A stretch of 64,000 nucleotides of DNA from Bradyrhizobium algeriense (GCF_036924595.1 NZ_JAZHRV010000001.1:4092001-4156000), one strand, 5' to 3'. Positions 51,109 to 61,201 are shown, counted from the stretch's first letter. Made by a program: numbers and translations. Notes: generated by a model from the letters alone, not told the origin.

Positions 51109-51851
51109 ACGGTTACTCCGTTGGTTGGAATTAGAATCCCGCTCGGGGATGCAGCATTTCCGGCGGCCGGCGTAAGCTCCCGCACCAGTTTGCCGACCTC
51201 GCGCCAGGCGTGACCGATATGGTGATCGACATGCGCGGTGATGCGTTCGGGGTGCCCGGCTTCGATGGCCGCAAGCAGCGGCTCGTGCGTCCGCGCGATC
51301 TCGTGCGGATCGTCGTACAGGCGGCCGATCAGCCCGATCACCATGCGCAGCTCCGCCGCGAGATCATCGAACAGCCGCAGCAGGCGACTGTTGTCCGCGA
51401 TTTCGAAGATCAGCCGATGAAAGCGATAATCCTCTTCCACCTGGCGTGCCGGATCGTCGAGATCGGCAGTGTTGTGCAGAATATCGAGTTGCCGCCGCAA
51501 GGCGTCGCGCGCGTCGTTCGTCAGATTCCGCGCCGCCAGCACGCCGGCGTGGCGCTCAATGCAAAGCCGAAGATCATAGATCTCGTCGATGTTTTTGATT
51601 TCGAGCTTGCGCACGAAAAAGCCGCGCCGCGGCTTCGCCACCAGCAGCCCCTGCTTCTCCAATAGCCGCGCCGCTTCGCGCACCGGCGCGCGGCTGATGC
51701 CCAATTCGCGGGCAATGCCCGCTTCCACCACTTTTGAACCGGGCGGCAGGCGGCCCTGAACGATCGCCTGGGTCAGGATACGAGCCACCTGGCCGACCAG
51801 ATCGCTGTCCGCAACTGCCGCTAATCCAACAGGAAGAGACATAGGTCGCAT
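51105..51851 (-). CDS. GntR-family regulator with FCD domain
   Basis: 248 residues. Winged HTH at about residues 18-85 (LGISRAPVREAARLLEKQGL) and an FCD effector domain with metal-ligand residues (DYRFHRLIFEIADN, HVDHHIGHAW). It shares a 119-bp gap with the divergent class II aldolase gene, where a TGTCGACA palindrome occurs. Probably a local repressor responding to a pathway intermediate. ATG 51842 is an alternative start. Confidence 0.87.
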   Translation of the reverse strand: MRPMSLPVGLAAVADSDLVGQVARILTQAIVQGRLPPGSKVVEAGIARELGISRAPVREAARLLEKQGLLVAKPRRGFFVRKLEIKNIDEIYDLRLCIERHAGVLAARNLTNDARDALRRQLDILHNTADLDDPARQVEEDYRFHRLIFEIADNSRLLRLFDDLAAELRMVIGLIGRLYDDPHEIARTHEPLLAAIEAGHPERITAHVDHHIGHAWREVGKLVRELTPAAGNAASPSGILIPTNGVTV

Positions 51852-51891
51852 TGGCTAAACCCGCGTCAGTCTGTGTATATTTTTTAATCGT

Positions 51892-51904
51892 CGATTGTCG
51901 ACAG
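51892..51904. promoter_or_regulatory. Palindrome TGTCGACA in the divergent gap, possible GntR operator
   Basis: TGTCGACA (51896-51903) is a perfect 8-bp palindrome in the context ATTGTCGACAG, close to FCD-type GntR operators such as ATTGTNNACAAT. It sits 45 bp before the regulator start and 67 bp before the aldolase start, suitable for controlling both directions. Confidence 0.5.
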
Positions 51905-51970
51905 TTTAGTCTTGCCCTAATGTCATGCCCCACGCAAGCTGAAAACGTTGAACGTGGGCAGAAGGCAGAA

Positions 51971-52762
51971 ATGACAAGTGCAGCGCAAAACACCGCAAAG
52001 GCATGGCCGGCGGCGGTGGAAGACCAGACCCTCCAAATCCGGATCGACCTCGCGGCGGCCTACCGGCTGATCCACCGGCTTGGTCTCGACGACAGCATCT
52101 ACACCCACATCTCCGCCCGGCTTCCGGGCCGGCAAGACCGCTTCCTCATCAACCCCTACGGCCTGCGCTTCGAGGAAGTCACGGCGTCCAACCTGGTGAC
52201 CGTCGACCTCGACGGCAACGTCATCGATGACCCCATGGGCCTCGGCATCAACCCGGCCGGCTTCACGATTCACAGCGCGATCCATGCCGCGCGGCATGAC
52301 GCCATCTGCGTCCTGCACACGCACACAGTGGCCGGCATCGCCGTTGCCAGCCAGAAGCGGGGCCTGCTGCCGCTAAATCAATGGTCGCTGCAGTTTACCG
52401 ACTGCCTCGCCTATCACGACTACGAAGGCATCGCGCTCGATCTCGATGAGCGTTCGCGCCTTGTCGCCGATCTCGGCGACAAGTTCGTGATGGTGTTGCG
52501 CAACCACGGCATGCTGACCTGCGGGCGCTCCGTCGCCGAGGCCTTCAAGCTGATGCACAATCTGGAACGCTCCTGCCGCGCCCAGCTCGCCGTGCAGTCG
52601 TCCGGCGCCGAGATCATCGAGCTATCGGCTGCAGTGGCCCGCAAGACGGCCGGCCAATACGCCAGCTTCTACGACGCGATCGAAACCAATGGCGTGCCCG
52701 ACAGCGAATGGGCCGCCTTCAAGCGGATGCTTGAACGTACCGATCCGGATTTTGCGAACTGA
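51971..52762 (+). CDS. Class II aldolase/adducin family protein
   Basis: 263 residues from ATG 51971 (MTSAAQNTAKAWPAAV), chosen over a longer frame without family support. The Zn-site histidines are in CVLHTHTVAG and MVLRNHGMLTCG; SIYTHISARLPG and FLINPYGLRFEEVTASNL match the family. Members cleave or epimerise phosphorylated sugars or act on small hydroxy-aldehydes; the true substrate is not clear. It heads the plus-strand catabolic run. Confidence 0.85.
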   Translation: MTSAAQNTAKAWPAAVEDQTLQIRIDLAAAYRLIHRLGLDDSIYTHISARLPGRQDRFLINPYGLRFEEVTASNLVTVDLDGNVIDDPMGLGINPAGFTIHSAIHAARHDAICVLHTHTVAGIAVASQKRGLLPLNQWSLQFTDCLAYHDYEGIALDLDERSRLVADLGDKFVMVLRNHGMLTCGRSVAEAFKLMHNLERSCRAQLAVQSSGAEIIELSAAVARKTAGQYASFYDAIETNGVPDSEWAAFKRMLERTDPDFAN

Positions 52763-52779
52763 CAAACGCAACGCTCAAC

Positions 52780-52806
52780 CCGGTAGCGCACCGGCCGGCC
52801 TTTTTT
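52780..52806 (+). promoter_or_regulatory. Short stem-loop with T-run before the binding-protein gene
   Basis: CCGGT (52780-52784) pairs with ACCGG (52790-52794), followed by CCGGCC and TTTTTT (52801-52806). Could be a weak terminator or attenuator between the aldolase and the transporter genes. Confidence 0.35.
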
Positions 52807-52821
52807 GAACGAGGTAAAGTA

Positions 52822-54375
52822 ATGTCCAAACGAAAATTATTGATGAGCTTTGCCGCCCTTTGCATGCTGAGCACCGCAGCAGTGGCCGAGGGACCGAAGG
52901 CCGGCGGCGTTGTCAATGCCGTGATTCAACCGGAGCCGCCGAGCCTGATGGTGGGCCTGGTCCAGAACGGCCCGACGCAGATGGTGGCCGGCAACATCTA
53001 TGAAGGCCTGCTGCGCTACAGTTCCAAACTGGATCCCCTGCCCGGCCTCGCCGAGAGCTGGACGGTCAGCGAGGACGGCAAGACCTACACGTTCAAACTC
53101 GTAAAGGGCGTGACCTGGCACGACGGCAAGCCGTTCACGGCAGCAGACGTCCTGTTCTCGATCGAATTCCTCAAGCAGACCCACGCGCGCGCCCGTGGCA
53201 ATCTGGTGCAGCTCGACAAGGTCGAGGCATCAGATGAATCGACGGTCATCTTCACGCTGAAGCAGCCGTTCGGCCCCTTCATCGGAATCTTCGAGGTCGG
53301 CTCGCTGCCGATGATTCCCAAGCACATCTATGAAGGCACCGATTTCAAAACCAACCCGGCCAACAACACGCCTGTTGGTACCGGCCCCTTCATGTTCAAG
53401 GAATGGCAGAAGGGCTCGTTCATCCGCCTGGTCAAGAATCCAAACTACCACATCAAGGGCAAGCCCAATATCGACGAGATCTATTGGCACGTGATTCCCG
53501 ACGCGGCCGCGCGTTCGGTGGCCTACGAAACCGGCAAGGTCGACGTGCTGCCCGGCGGCTCGGTGGAAAATTTCGACGTGCCGCGCCTGAGCAAGCTCAA
53601 GAACACCTGCGTCACCGGTGCGGGCTGGGAGTTCTTCAGTCCGCATTCCTGGCTCTGGCTCAACAACCGCTCAGGGCCGACCGCGAACAAGAAGTTCCGC
53701 CAGGCGCTGATGTTTGCAATCGATCGCAACATGGCCAAGGACGTGGTCTGGAACGGCCTCGGCAAGGTCGCGACCGGCCCGTCGGGCTCCGCGATCAAGT
53801 ACTACACGAGCGCGGTGCCGAAATACGATTACGATCCGGCCAAGGCGAAGGCGCTGCTCAAGGAAGCCGGCTACACCGGCGAGAAGCTTCGCTTGCTGCC
53901 CTTGCCCTATGGCGAGACGTGGCAGCGCTGGGCCGAAATGGTTCGCCAGAACCTGCAGGACGTCGGGATCAACGTCGAGATGGTCGCGACCGACGTCCCC
54001 GGCTGGAATCAAAAAGTCAGCGAGTGGGACTACGACATCGCCTTTACCTATCTCTATCAGTACGGCGATCCCGCACTCGGCGTCGGTCGCAACTATATCT
54101 CCAGCCAGATCGCCAAGGGCTCGCCGTTCAACAATGCCGAAGGCTATTCGAATCCCGAGATCGACAAGCTGTTCGCCGATGGCGCGGTCGCCTTCCCCGA
54201 TGCGGCGCGCGCGGAGATCTACGCCAAGGCCCAGAAGATCCTCGTCGAGGACGTGCCGGTGGCGTGGATGCTCGAGCTGCAATTCCCGACCATCACCCGC
54301 TGCAGCGTCAAGAACCTGATCACGACCGGCATCGGCGTGAACGACGGTTTCCGTGACGCATGGATCGAGAAGTAA
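52822..54375 (+). CDS. Peptide/opine-type ABC transporter substrate-binding protein (SBP family 5)
   Basis: 517 residues. Signal peptide (MSKRKLLMSFAALCMLSTAAVA) then EGPKAGGVVNAVIQPEPP. Family-5 features: LAESWTVSEDGKTYTFKLV, GVTWHDGKPFTAADVLFSIE and a C-terminal WMLELQFPTITRC. Such proteins bind peptides, opines or other amine-containing compounds. The final Glu-Lys is followed by a stem-loop. Ligand unknown. Confidence 0.88.
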   Translation: MSKRKLLMSFAALCMLSTAAVAEGPKAGGVVNAVIQPEPPSLMVGLVQNGPTQMVAGNIYEGLLRYSSKLDPLPGLAESWTVSEDGKTYTFKLVKGVTWHDGKPFTAADVLFSIEFLKQTHARARGNLVQLDKVEASDESTVIFTLKQPFGPFIGIFEVGSLPMIPKHIYEGTDFKTNPANNTPVGTGPFMFKEWQKGSFIRLVKNPNYHIKGKPNIDEIYWHVIPDAAARSVAYETGKVDVLPGGSVENFDVPRLSKLKNTCVTGAGWEFFSPHSWLWLNNRSGPTANKKFRQALMFAIDRNMAKDVVWNGLGKVATGPSGSAIKYYTSAVPKYDYDPAKAKALLKEAGYTGEKLRLLPLPYGETWQRWAEMVRQNLQDVGINVEMVATDVPGWNQKVSEWDYDIAFTYLYQYGDPALGVGRNYISSQIAKGSPFNNAEGYSNPEIDKLFADGAVAFPDAARAEIYAKAQKILVEDVPVAWMLELQFPTITRCSVKNLITTGIGVNDGFRDAWIEK

Positions 54376-54388
54376 TCGCCGACCCGTC

Positions 54389-54415
54389 GGGCGTCAGGCC
54401 TCAGGTCTGACGTCC
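54389..54415 (+). promoter_or_regulatory. Stem-loop after the substrate-binding protein gene
   Basis: GGGCGTCAG (54389-54397) pairs with CTGACGTCC (54407-54415), with one G-T pair. It lies 13 bp past the stop, with no T-run, and may stabilise the upstream message. Confidence 0.4.
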
Positions 54416-54447
54416 GGATACCGCGCCTCCAACGCAATCGACAGAAC

Positions 54448-55419
54448 ATGATTTCCTTCATCGCCCAGCGGATCGCGAAGGCCATCGTCGTCCTTCTTGC
54501 GCTCGTCGTTCTCAACTTCTTTCTGATCCGGATGGCGCCGGGCGACCCGGCGCTGGTGATGGCGGGCGAAGCCGGCGCGGGCGATCAGGTTTTCCTGGCG
54601 CAATTGCGCGAGAAGTTCGGTCTCGACCAGCCGCTGCCGGTGCAACTGTTTCTCTACGTCAAAGGCATTCTCAACCTCGATCTCGGATTCTCGTTTCGCC
54701 AGCAGATGCCGGTCGCAACCCTGATCCTGCAGCGGCTGCCGGCGACGCTGTTGCTGACGGGGACCGCGTTTGCGATTTCGTTGGCGTTCGGCATCCTGTT
54801 CGGCGCGCTGGCCGCGCGCTTTGCCGGCACCTGGGCCGACACCGCGATCACGGTGCTGGCGCTGGTCTTCTATGCCACGCCCCTGTTCTGGGTCGCGCTG
54901 ATGGCGATCCTGCTGTTTTCGGTCACGATGGATTGGCTGCCGAGCTTCGGCTACGAGACGGTGGGCGCAAACTATACCGGGCTGGCGCATGTGCTCGACG
55001 TCGCCGCCCATCTGGTCCTGCCGGCGACGACCATCGGCCTGTTCTTCATGGCCACCTATGCCCGCATGACCCGCGCCTCGATGCTCGAGGTCAGCAGACT
55101 TGATTTCGTCAAGACCGCGCGCGCCAAGGGCTTGTCCGACTCTGTGATCCAGCGCCGCCACGTGCTGCGCAACGCCCTGTTGCCGGTGGTGACGCTCGCC
55201 GGACTGCAGGCCGGCACGCTGGTCGGCGGCGCTGTTCTGACCGAGACCGTGTTCGCATGGCCCGGCATCGGCCGCCTGATGTACGAGGCCCTGCTGCAGC
55301 GCGACTACAATTTGCTGCTCGGCGTCTTCGTCGTCTGCTCGGCGATGGTACTGGCCTTCAACCTGATCACGGACCTCGTCTACCGCTCCGTCGATCCCCG
55401 CATCGAGTTCGCCTCATGA
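54448..55419 (+). CDS. Dipeptide-type ABC transporter permease (DppB-like)
   Basis: 323 residues, six membrane segments. N-terminal LNFFLIRMAPGDPALVMAG, the coupling segment ASMLEVSRLDFVKTARAKG and the C-terminal TETVFAWPGIGRLMYEALL are diagnostic of DppB/OppB permeases. It overlaps the next permease as ATGA. Confidence 0.9.
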   Translation: MISFIAQRIAKAIVVLLALVVLNFFLIRMAPGDPALVMAGEAGAGDQVFLAQLREKFGLDQPLPVQLFLYVKGILNLDLGFSFRQQMPVATLILQRLPATLLLTGTAFAISLAFGILFGALAARFAGTWADTAITVLALVFYATPLFWVALMAILLFSVTMDWLPSFGYETVGANYTGLAHVLDVAAHLVLPATTIGLFFMATYARMTRASMLEVSRLDFVKTARAKGLSDSVIQRRHVLRNALLPVVTLAGLQAGTLVGGAVLTETVFAWPGIGRLMYEALLQRDYNLLLGVFVVCSAMVLAFNLITDLVYRSVDPRIEFAS

Positions 55420-56255
55420 GACAGGTCTGGCGAATGCTGTTGCGCAATCCCGGCGGCATGATCGGCGTCGCGATCCTGACGATTGCGATCGCGGTTGCGC
55501 TGTTTGGTCCGCTGCTGTTTCCGACCTCGCCCTGGCGCATGGTGCAGCGGCCGTTCCTGCCGCCGTTCACGATGGCCAACCTGCCGCTCGGCACCGATGC
55601 GCTCGGCCGCGACGTGATGGCGGGCATCATCTACGGCGCGCGGGTTTCTCTGCTGGTCGGCCTGATCTCGACGCTGGCCTCGCTGGCGGTCGGCATCCCG
55701 CTCGGCGCGGCGGCCGGATATTTCGGCGGCAAGATTGACGATGCGCTGATGCGGTTCACTGAATTCTTCCAGACCGTCCCGAGTTTTGCGCTGGCGATCG
55801 TGCTCGTCGCGATCATGCAACCCTCCATCGGTTCGATCGTGGCCGCCATTGCGATCGTGAGCTGGCCACCGGTGGCACGGCTGGTGCGCGGCGAAGTGCT
55901 GTCGCTGCGCACGCGCGAATATGTCCAGGCGGCCGTCGTGACCGGCCAGACCAACTGGTGGATCATCTGGCGCGAGATCCTGCCCAATGCGCTGTCGCCG
56001 GTCATCGTGCTGGCCTCGCTGATGGTCGCGACCGCGATCCTGCTGGAATCCTCGCTCTCCTTCCTGGGCCTCGGCGATCCCAACCTGATGTCGTGGGGCT
56101 ACATGGTCGGCGCGGGCCGCACCGTCATCCGCCAGGCCTGGTGGATCACGGTATTCCCCGGCATCGCCATCCTTGTTTCGGTGCTGGCGCTGAACCTGAT
56201 CGGTGAAGGCCTCAACGACGCGCTCAACCCCCGCCTCGCCAAGGGGGGACGTTGA
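55416..56255 (+). CDS. Dipeptide-type ABC transporter permease (DppC-like)
   Basis: 279 residues from ATG 55416 (MRQVWRMLLRNPGG), the start given by the ATGA overlap. LGTDALGRDVMAGIIYGAR and the coupling segment LRTREYVQAAVVTGQT are DppC motifs, with SLSFLGLGDPNLMSWGYMV near the end. Partner of the preceding permease. Confidence 0.9.
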   Translation: MRQVWRMLLRNPGGMIGVAILTIAIAVALFGPLLFPTSPWRMVQRPFLPPFTMANLPLGTDALGRDVMAGIIYGARVSLLVGLISTLASLAVGIPLGAAAGYFGGKIDDALMRFTEFFQTVPSFALAIVLVAIMQPSIGSIVAAIAIVSWPPVARLVRGEVLSLRTREYVQAAVVTGQTNWWIIWREILPNALSPVIVLASLMVATAILLESSLSFLGLGDPNLMSWGYMVGAGRTVIRQAWWITVFPGIAILVSVLALNLIGEGLNDALNPRLAKGGR

Positions 56256-56257
56256 AC

Positions 56258-57865
56258 ATGACCGTCGTCATCAGGAACCTGAAGCTGGCCTTGCCGCCCG
56301 GCGGCGACCGCGCGCATGCGGTGGACGATGTTTCGTTCGATCTCGCCGCCGGCAAGATCCTCTGCGTGGTCGGCGAATCCGGCTCCGGCAAGTCGATGTG
56401 CGCCCACGCGCTGATGGGCCTGCTGCCTGATACGGTGAAGTCGGAGTCCGGCGAGATTCTCTTCGACGGGAAGAACCTGCTGACGCTCAGCCCGACGGAA
56501 TGGTTCGCGCTGCGCGGCCGTCGCATCGCCATGGTTTTCCAGGAGCCGATGACGGCGCTCAATCCGCTGATGCGGATCGGCGACCAGATCGCCGAAATGT
56601 TCGAGGCGCATGATCTTTTGACGCCGAAGGAGCGTCGTCAAAAGGCCCTCGCCTTGATCGGCGAAGTCGGCCTGCCCGACCCCGAGCGGATCGTTCGCGC
56701 CTACCCCCATCAATTATCCGGCGGCCAGCGCCAGCGCGCCATGATCGCCATGGCGCTGGCGCTCGAACCCGCCGTGCTGGTGGCCGACGAACCGACTACC
56801 GCACTCGATGTCACGACCCAGGCGCAGATCCTCAAGCTGATCCGCGACCTGCAGCGCCGCCGCAACATGGCCGTCATGTTCATCACCCATGATTTCGGCG
56901 TCGTCGCCGAGATTGCCGATCGCGTGGTCGTGCTTCAGCACGGCAAGGTGGTCGAACAGGGCACCGCCGACGACGTGCTGTTGCGCGCCCAGCATCCCTA
57001 TACCCGCGCCTTGCTTGCCGCCGTTCCCACCCTGCAGCCACCGCCGCGGACTTCCCTGCTCGACCGCAGCAAGGCGGTGGAAGTGATCGGCCTCGGCAAG
57101 ACCTACATCAGCGGGGGCGGATGGTTTCGCGCCGAACGGCGCGTGCAGGCGGCCAAGGAAGTCAGCTTCGACATCTTTCGCGGCGAGACGCTCGGCCTGG
57201 TCGGCGAATCCGGTTCGGGGAAATCGTCTGTCGCACGCCTCGTCATGCGGCTGATCGAGCCAGACGCCGGCACCGTCCGCATCGGCGACGTCGATCTCAC
57301 CCGGATCAGGGGAAAGGCGCTGCGCGAACAGCGCCGCCGCATTCAGATGGTGTTCCAGGACCCGTTCGCCTCGCTCAATCCGCGCCGGAAGGTCGGTAAC
57401 ATCATCACGGATGGCCCGATTGCGCATGGCGTCGATCCGGCGGCGGCGCGAAAGCGCGCCGGCGAGCTGCTTAGCCTCGTCGGCCTCAATGCCGGCGCGA
57501 TGGAACGCTTTCCGCATGAATTCTCCGGCGGACAGCGGCAGCGCATCGGGATAGCCCGCGCGCTGGCGCTCGACCCGGAAATCCTGGTCGCCGACGAAGC
57601 GGTCTCCGCGCTCGACGTGTCGGTGCAGGCACAGGTGCTGGATCTCCTGGAGGATCTAAAGGCCCGGCTCGGCCTGTCGATGCTGTTCATCACCCACGAT
57701 TTGCGCGTGGCCGCGCAGATTTGCGACCGCATCGCCGTGATGCAGCACGGCGCGATCGTTGAACTCAAATCCGCGTCGCTACTGTTCGCCGCTCCCGAGC
57801 ACGCCTACACGCGCGAATTGCTCTCGGCGGTGCCTGGTCAGACGTCATCGTCCAAGGCGGCATAA
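56258..57865 (+). CDS. Dipeptide-type ABC transporter fused ATP-binding protein (DppD-DppF)
   Basis: 535 residues from ATG 56258 after AAGGGGGGA; a TTG two codons earlier is possible. Two complete ABC domains: [31 protein letters not shown] and [10 protein letters not shown] in the first, [31 protein letters not shown] and [10 protein letters not shown] in the second. The last has Ala for Pro in the Walker B DEP. It powers the two permeases. Confidence 0.92.
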   Translation: MTVVIRNLKLALPPGGDRAHAVDDVSFDLAAGKILCVVGESGSGKSMCAHALMGLLPDTVKSESGEILFDGKNLLTLSPTEWFALRGRRIAMVFQEPMTALNPLMRIGDQIAEMFEAHDLLTPKERRQKALALIGEVGLPDPERIVRAYPHQLSGGQRQRAMIAMALALEPAVLVADEPTTALDVTTQAQILKLIRDLQRRRNMAVMFITHDFGVVAEIADRVVVLQHGKVVEQGTADDVLLRAQHPYTRALLAAVPTLQPPPRTSLLDRSKAVEVIGLGKTYISGGGWFRAERRVQAAKEVSFDIFRGETLGLVGESGSGKSSVARLVMRLIEPDAGTVRIGDVDLTRIRGKALREQRRRIQMVFQDPFASLNPRRKVGNIITDGPIAHGVDPAAARKRAGELLSLVGLNAGAMERFPHEFSGGQRQRIGIARALALDPEILVADEAVSALDVSVQAQVLDLLEDLKARLGLSMLFITHDLRVAAQICDRIAVMQHGAIVELKSASLLFAAPEHAYTRELLSAVPGQTSSSKAA

Positions 57866-57879
57866 CGGGACCACGAACG

Positions 57880-58815
57880 ATGCGCTGTGTCCTGGTTAGC
57901 AAAAGCCTCGATCTTCGCGGCTATCTCGGCCCGCAATTCATGCGCGCCGCCGACCGTATCGAAATCATCAGCCATCCGCACGAGGGGCCGGCAATGGACG
58001 TCCGGCTGGCGGTGGCCTGGCATCCGCCGGATGACGCATTTGAGCGCTATCCCAATCTGCAGGCGGTCTGCTCGATCGGCGCCGGTGTCGACAACATTTT
58101 GGCGTGCCCCAGCCTGCGCCCCGATGTCGACGTGATCCGTGTCGTCGACCCCGCGCAGGCGCAGATGATGTCGGGCTTCGTTGCCTGGCACGTCATCGGG
58201 CATCAGCGGCGCTTTGCGACCTATCAGGCGCAGCAGCGCGAGGAACGCTGGCAGCGTCTCGCCCTGCGTCGGGCGCAGGATGTGCCGGTCGGGATTCTCG
58301 GCTTTGGCGAGATTGGCCGCAAGGTCGCCGCCGATCTGGCGCTGCTTCATTTCCCGGTGATGGCGTGGAGCCGGACCGCAAAGCCGACACCGCAAGGCAT
58401 CACCGGCTTCGACGGCGCCGCAGGTCTCGATGCCATGCTCGGCCAGACCGAGGTTCTCGTGAACCTGCTGCCGCTGACGCCGGAGACAAAGGGTATTCTC
58501 AATCAAAGGACATTTGCCCGAATGTATCGCGGCGGCTACCTGATCCAGGTCGGCCGCGGCGAGCATCTGGTCGAAGCGGATCTGCTCGCTGCCCTGGAGG
58601 ACGGCCAGCTTGCCGGCGCCGCGCTCGATGTGTTCTCGACCGAACCATTGCCGCCGCGGCATCCGTTCTGGCGACACCCCAACATCGTCGTCACGCCGCA
58701 TGATGCCTGCGAAGTCAGCATGGAAGCGATCGGGGCGACGTTTCGCGCCACCGCAGAAGCGATACGCGCCGGCCGGCGACCACCGCACTCCATCGACCGC
58801 GAACGCGGCTACTGA
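57880..58815 (+). CDS. D-2-hydroxyacid dehydrogenase (GhrA-like)
   Basis: 311 residues. Rossmann motif VPVGILGFGEIGRKVAADLA, catalytic Arg in IQVGRGEHLVEADL, Glu in VFSTEPLP and His in VVTPHDACEVS, the layout of glyoxylate/hydroxypyruvate reductases. It would reduce a short 2-oxo acid or oxidise a 2-hydroxy acid. It follows the transporter ATPase by 14 bp. Confidence 0.87.
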   Translation: MRCVLVSKSLDLRGYLGPQFMRAADRIEIISHPHEGPAMDVRLAVAWHPPDDAFERYPNLQAVCSIGAGVDNILACPSLRPDVDVIRVVDPAQAQMMSGFVAWHVIGHQRRFATYQAQQREERWQRLALRRAQDVPVGILGFGEIGRKVAADLALLHFPVMAWSRTAKPTPQGITGFDGAAGLDAMLGQTEVLVNLLPLTPETKGILNQRTFARMYRGGYLIQVGRGEHLVEADLLAALEDGQLAGAALDVFSTEPLPPRHPFWRHPNIVVTPHDACEVSMEAIGATFRATAEAIRAGRRPPHSIDRERGY

Positions 58816-58824
58816 GCGACAGCC

Positions 58825-59901
58825 ATGGACATTCTCGTACCGGACCCGTCGCCTGCGACTGTTGCCGCTCACCCGATCGATACCCTCCGCGCCGCATCCG
58901 CCATCCCGGAAGCGCTGGCCCAAAGGCTGGCGGCCGAGCACTACGGCCTGATCGCCGCCGTGCACCGGCTCGACAGTGAGCGCGACCAGAACTTTCGGCT
59001 GCGCTCGCTGAGCGGCCGCGAGTATGTCCTGAAGATTGCGAACCCTGCGGAAGACCGCGCGGTGACCAACCTGCAGACGGAGGCGCTGCTCCACCTCGCT
59101 GCCGCCGACCCCGGCCTGCCGATCCCGCGCATCTTTCCGGCGCGGAACGGCATGACGGAGCTTGATGTTGCCTTCGACGACGGCTCGAGCCGGGTCGTGC
59201 GCCTGTTGTCGTATCTGGCGGGAACCCCGATGCATGCGGCCGCGGGGTCGACGGTGCTGCGGCGCGATCTCGGTCGCTGCGCCGCAAGGCTCGCACGGGG
59301 TCTTTCCGATTTCAGCCACAGCGCCGCCAATCACAAACTGCTCTGGGACCTTCAGCATGCCGCCGAACTCCGGCCGCTGATCGACGCCGTCCCTGGCGAG
59401 CGGCGCAGCCTGGTCGAGGACGTTCTCGGCGGCTTCGAGACCTGCGCGCTGCCGATGCTTCCGCAATTGCCGAACCAGCCCGTCCATAACGACCTCAACC
59501 CGCACAACGTCGTCGTCGACCCCGAAACCCATGCCGTCGTTGCCGGGATCATCGATTTCGGCGACCTCACCTGCACGGCGCGGGTCAACGACCTTGCGAT
59601 CACGGCGGCATATCAGGTTGCCGATGACGACGATCCCCTTGCACCGGCTTGCGAGATGATCGCGGCCTACCATGCCATGCTGCCGCTCGAACCGGCCGAA
59701 TTCAGCGTGCTGTTCGACCTGATCGCCACGCGCATGACCATGACGATCGTGATCAGCAGTTGGCGAGCCGCCCGTTATCCTGCTAACCGGAACTACATTC
59801 TGCGCAACAATGCCGCGGCCTGGGCGCGGCTGCGGCGCATGGCGACACTGTCGCGAGACCAGGCCACACTTCAAATCCAACGCGCATGCCATGTGGGGTA
59901 G
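58825..59901 (+). CDS. APH-family small-molecule kinase (hydroxylysine/choline kinase-like)
   Basis: 358 residues. ATP-binding Lys in EYVLKIANPAEDRA, catalytic loop VHNDLNPHNVVVD (HxDxxxxN) and metal Asp in GIIDFGDL. Paired with a phospholyase-like gene 4 bp downstream, it resembles the animal hydroxylysine kinase partner, so it likely phosphorylates the hydroxyl of an amino alcohol. Antibiotic resistance is unlikely given this context. Confidence 0.8.
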   Translation: MDILVPDPSPATVAAHPIDTLRAASAIPEALAQRLAAEHYGLIAAVHRLDSERDQNFRLRSLSGREYVLKIANPAEDRAVTNLQTEALLHLAAADPGLPIPRIFPARNGMTELDVAFDDGSSRVVRLLSYLAGTPMHAAAGSTVLRRDLGRCAARLARGLSDFSHSAANHKLLWDLQHAAELRPLIDAVPGERRSLVEDVLGGFETCALPMLPQLPNQPVHNDLNPHNVVVDPETHAVVAGIIDFGDLTCTARVNDLAITAAYQVADDDDPLAPACEMIAAYHAMLPLEPAEFSVLFDLIATRMTMTIVISSWRAARYPANRNYILRNNAAAWARLRRMATLSRDQATLQIQRACHVG

Positions 59902-59905
59902 AGAG

Positions 59906-61201
59906 ATGTCCGCCGCCGATGAGGCCGTTTCGGCACAAGACCTGATCGCGCGGCGAAACCGGCTGCTGGGCCCGGCGTATCGCCTGTTCTACGAGCAGCC
60001 GGTGCAGTTCGTCCGCGGCGAAGGCGTATGGCTCCATGACGCTGCCGGACATCGTTATCTGGACGCCTACAACAACGTTGCATCCGTCGGGCACTGTCAC
60101 CCGCATGTCGTGCAGGCGATCGCACGGCAGGCCGCTCTGCTCAACACCCATACGCGCTACCTGCATGAGACCGTGCTCGACTTCGCGGAAAAACTGCTCG
60201 CCACGTTTCCGGCCGAGATCGGTCACGTGATGTTCACCTGCACCGGCAGCGAGGCCAACGACCTCGCTTTGCGGGTGGCGCGAACCTGCACCGGCCGCAC
60301 CGGCTTCATCGTCACCGCAAACGCCTATCACGGCGTCACCAGCGCGCTGGCTGAGCTGTCTCCCTCGCTCGGACTTCCGCTTCCGGAAGGAAGCCACGTG
60401 CGCCTCGTGCCGGCGCCCTCCTCGGCCGCCGATGCCGGTGATGTCTTTGCGCATCACGTTCGAGCCGCATTGGACGACATGAAGAAGAGCGGCATCCGTC
60501 CGGCCGCGCTTCTGGTCGATACCATTTTTTCCAGTGACGGCGTGTTCGCAGACCCGCCCGGCTTTCTGCGACCGGCGGTCGAAGCCGTGCGGGCAGAAGG
60601 CGCGCTATTCATCGCCGACGAGGTGCAACCCGGCTTCGGCCGTTGCGGCGGACATATGTGGGGCTTTGCCCGCCACGGTCTCGTCCCCGATCTCGTCACC
60701 ATGGGCAAGCCGATGGGCAACGGCCATCCGGTTGCCGGGATGGCAGCGCGCCCTGAGCTGCTGGCAGAGTTTGGCCGGCGGTCGCGCTACTTCAACACCT
60801 TCGGCGGCAACCCGGTTTCCGCCGCCGCCGGCATTGCGGTGCTCGACGTGATCGAATCCGAAGGATTGATGCAGAACGCGCAACACACCGGTGGCTACCT
60901 GGTCAAATTGCTCGGGCAGCTACGGGCGCAACATCCATTGATCACGGAAATCCGCGGTGCCGGGCTATTCGTCGGCGTCGAACTCCGACTCGGTGGACAA
61001 ACGGGAACGCCAGCCACGGCGGAGGCCGCGCGTGTCGTGAACCTCCTGCGTGAACGGCGCGTGCTGATCAGTTCCGCCGGACCGCACGGCAACGTGCTCA
61101 AGATCCGTCCACCGCTGGTGTTCGGCACCGAGCATGCCGACCTGCTTGTCGAGACGCTCGACCAGACGCTGGCGGAAGCAACTATGATGTCGGGGGAGTA
61201 A
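59906..61201 (+). CDS. PLP-dependent phospholyase-like aminotransferase (class III)
   Basis: 431 residues from ATG 59906 ([14 protein letters not shown]). The PLP Lys is K268 in [15 protein letters not shown] and the ring Asp is D238 in [42 protein letters not shown] and [14 protein letters not shown] are much closer to human ethanolamine-phosphate phospholyase (ETNPPL/PHYKPL) than to ordinary transaminases, as far as I can recall those sequences. It should remove phosphate and ammonia from a phosphorylated amino alcohol to give an aldehyde. Confidence 0.82.
   Translation: MSAADEAVSAQDLIARRNRLLGPAYRLFYEQPVQFVRGEGVWLHDAAGHRYLDAYNNVASVGHCHPHVVQAIARQAALLNTHTRYLHETVLDFAEKLLATFPAEIGHVMFTCTGSEANDLALRVARTCTGRTGFIVTANAYHGVTSALAELSPSLGLPLPEGSHVRLVPAPSSAADAGDVFAHHVRAALDDMKKSGIRPAALLVDTIFSSDGVFADPPGFLRPAVEAVRAEGALFIADEVQPGFGRCGGHMWGFARHGLVPDLVTMGKPMGNGHPVAGMAARPELLAEFGRRSRYFNTFGGNPVSAAAGIAVLDVIESEGLMQNAQHTGGYLVKLLGQLRAQHPLITEIRGAGLFVGVELRLGGQTGTPATAEAARVVNLLRERRVLISSAGPHGNVLKIRPPLVFGTEHADLLVETLDQTLAEATMMSGE

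Noticed and set aside
57838..59892. Open frame of 684 codons antisense to the dehydrogenase and kinase genes
   Set aside because: It spans two good genes with correct motifs on the plus strand; the antisense product has no domain pattern.
58825..59901. Aminoglycoside resistance gene
   Set aside because: APH fold is shared by many metabolic kinases; the operon with a phospholyase-like enzyme and an importer points to catabolism.
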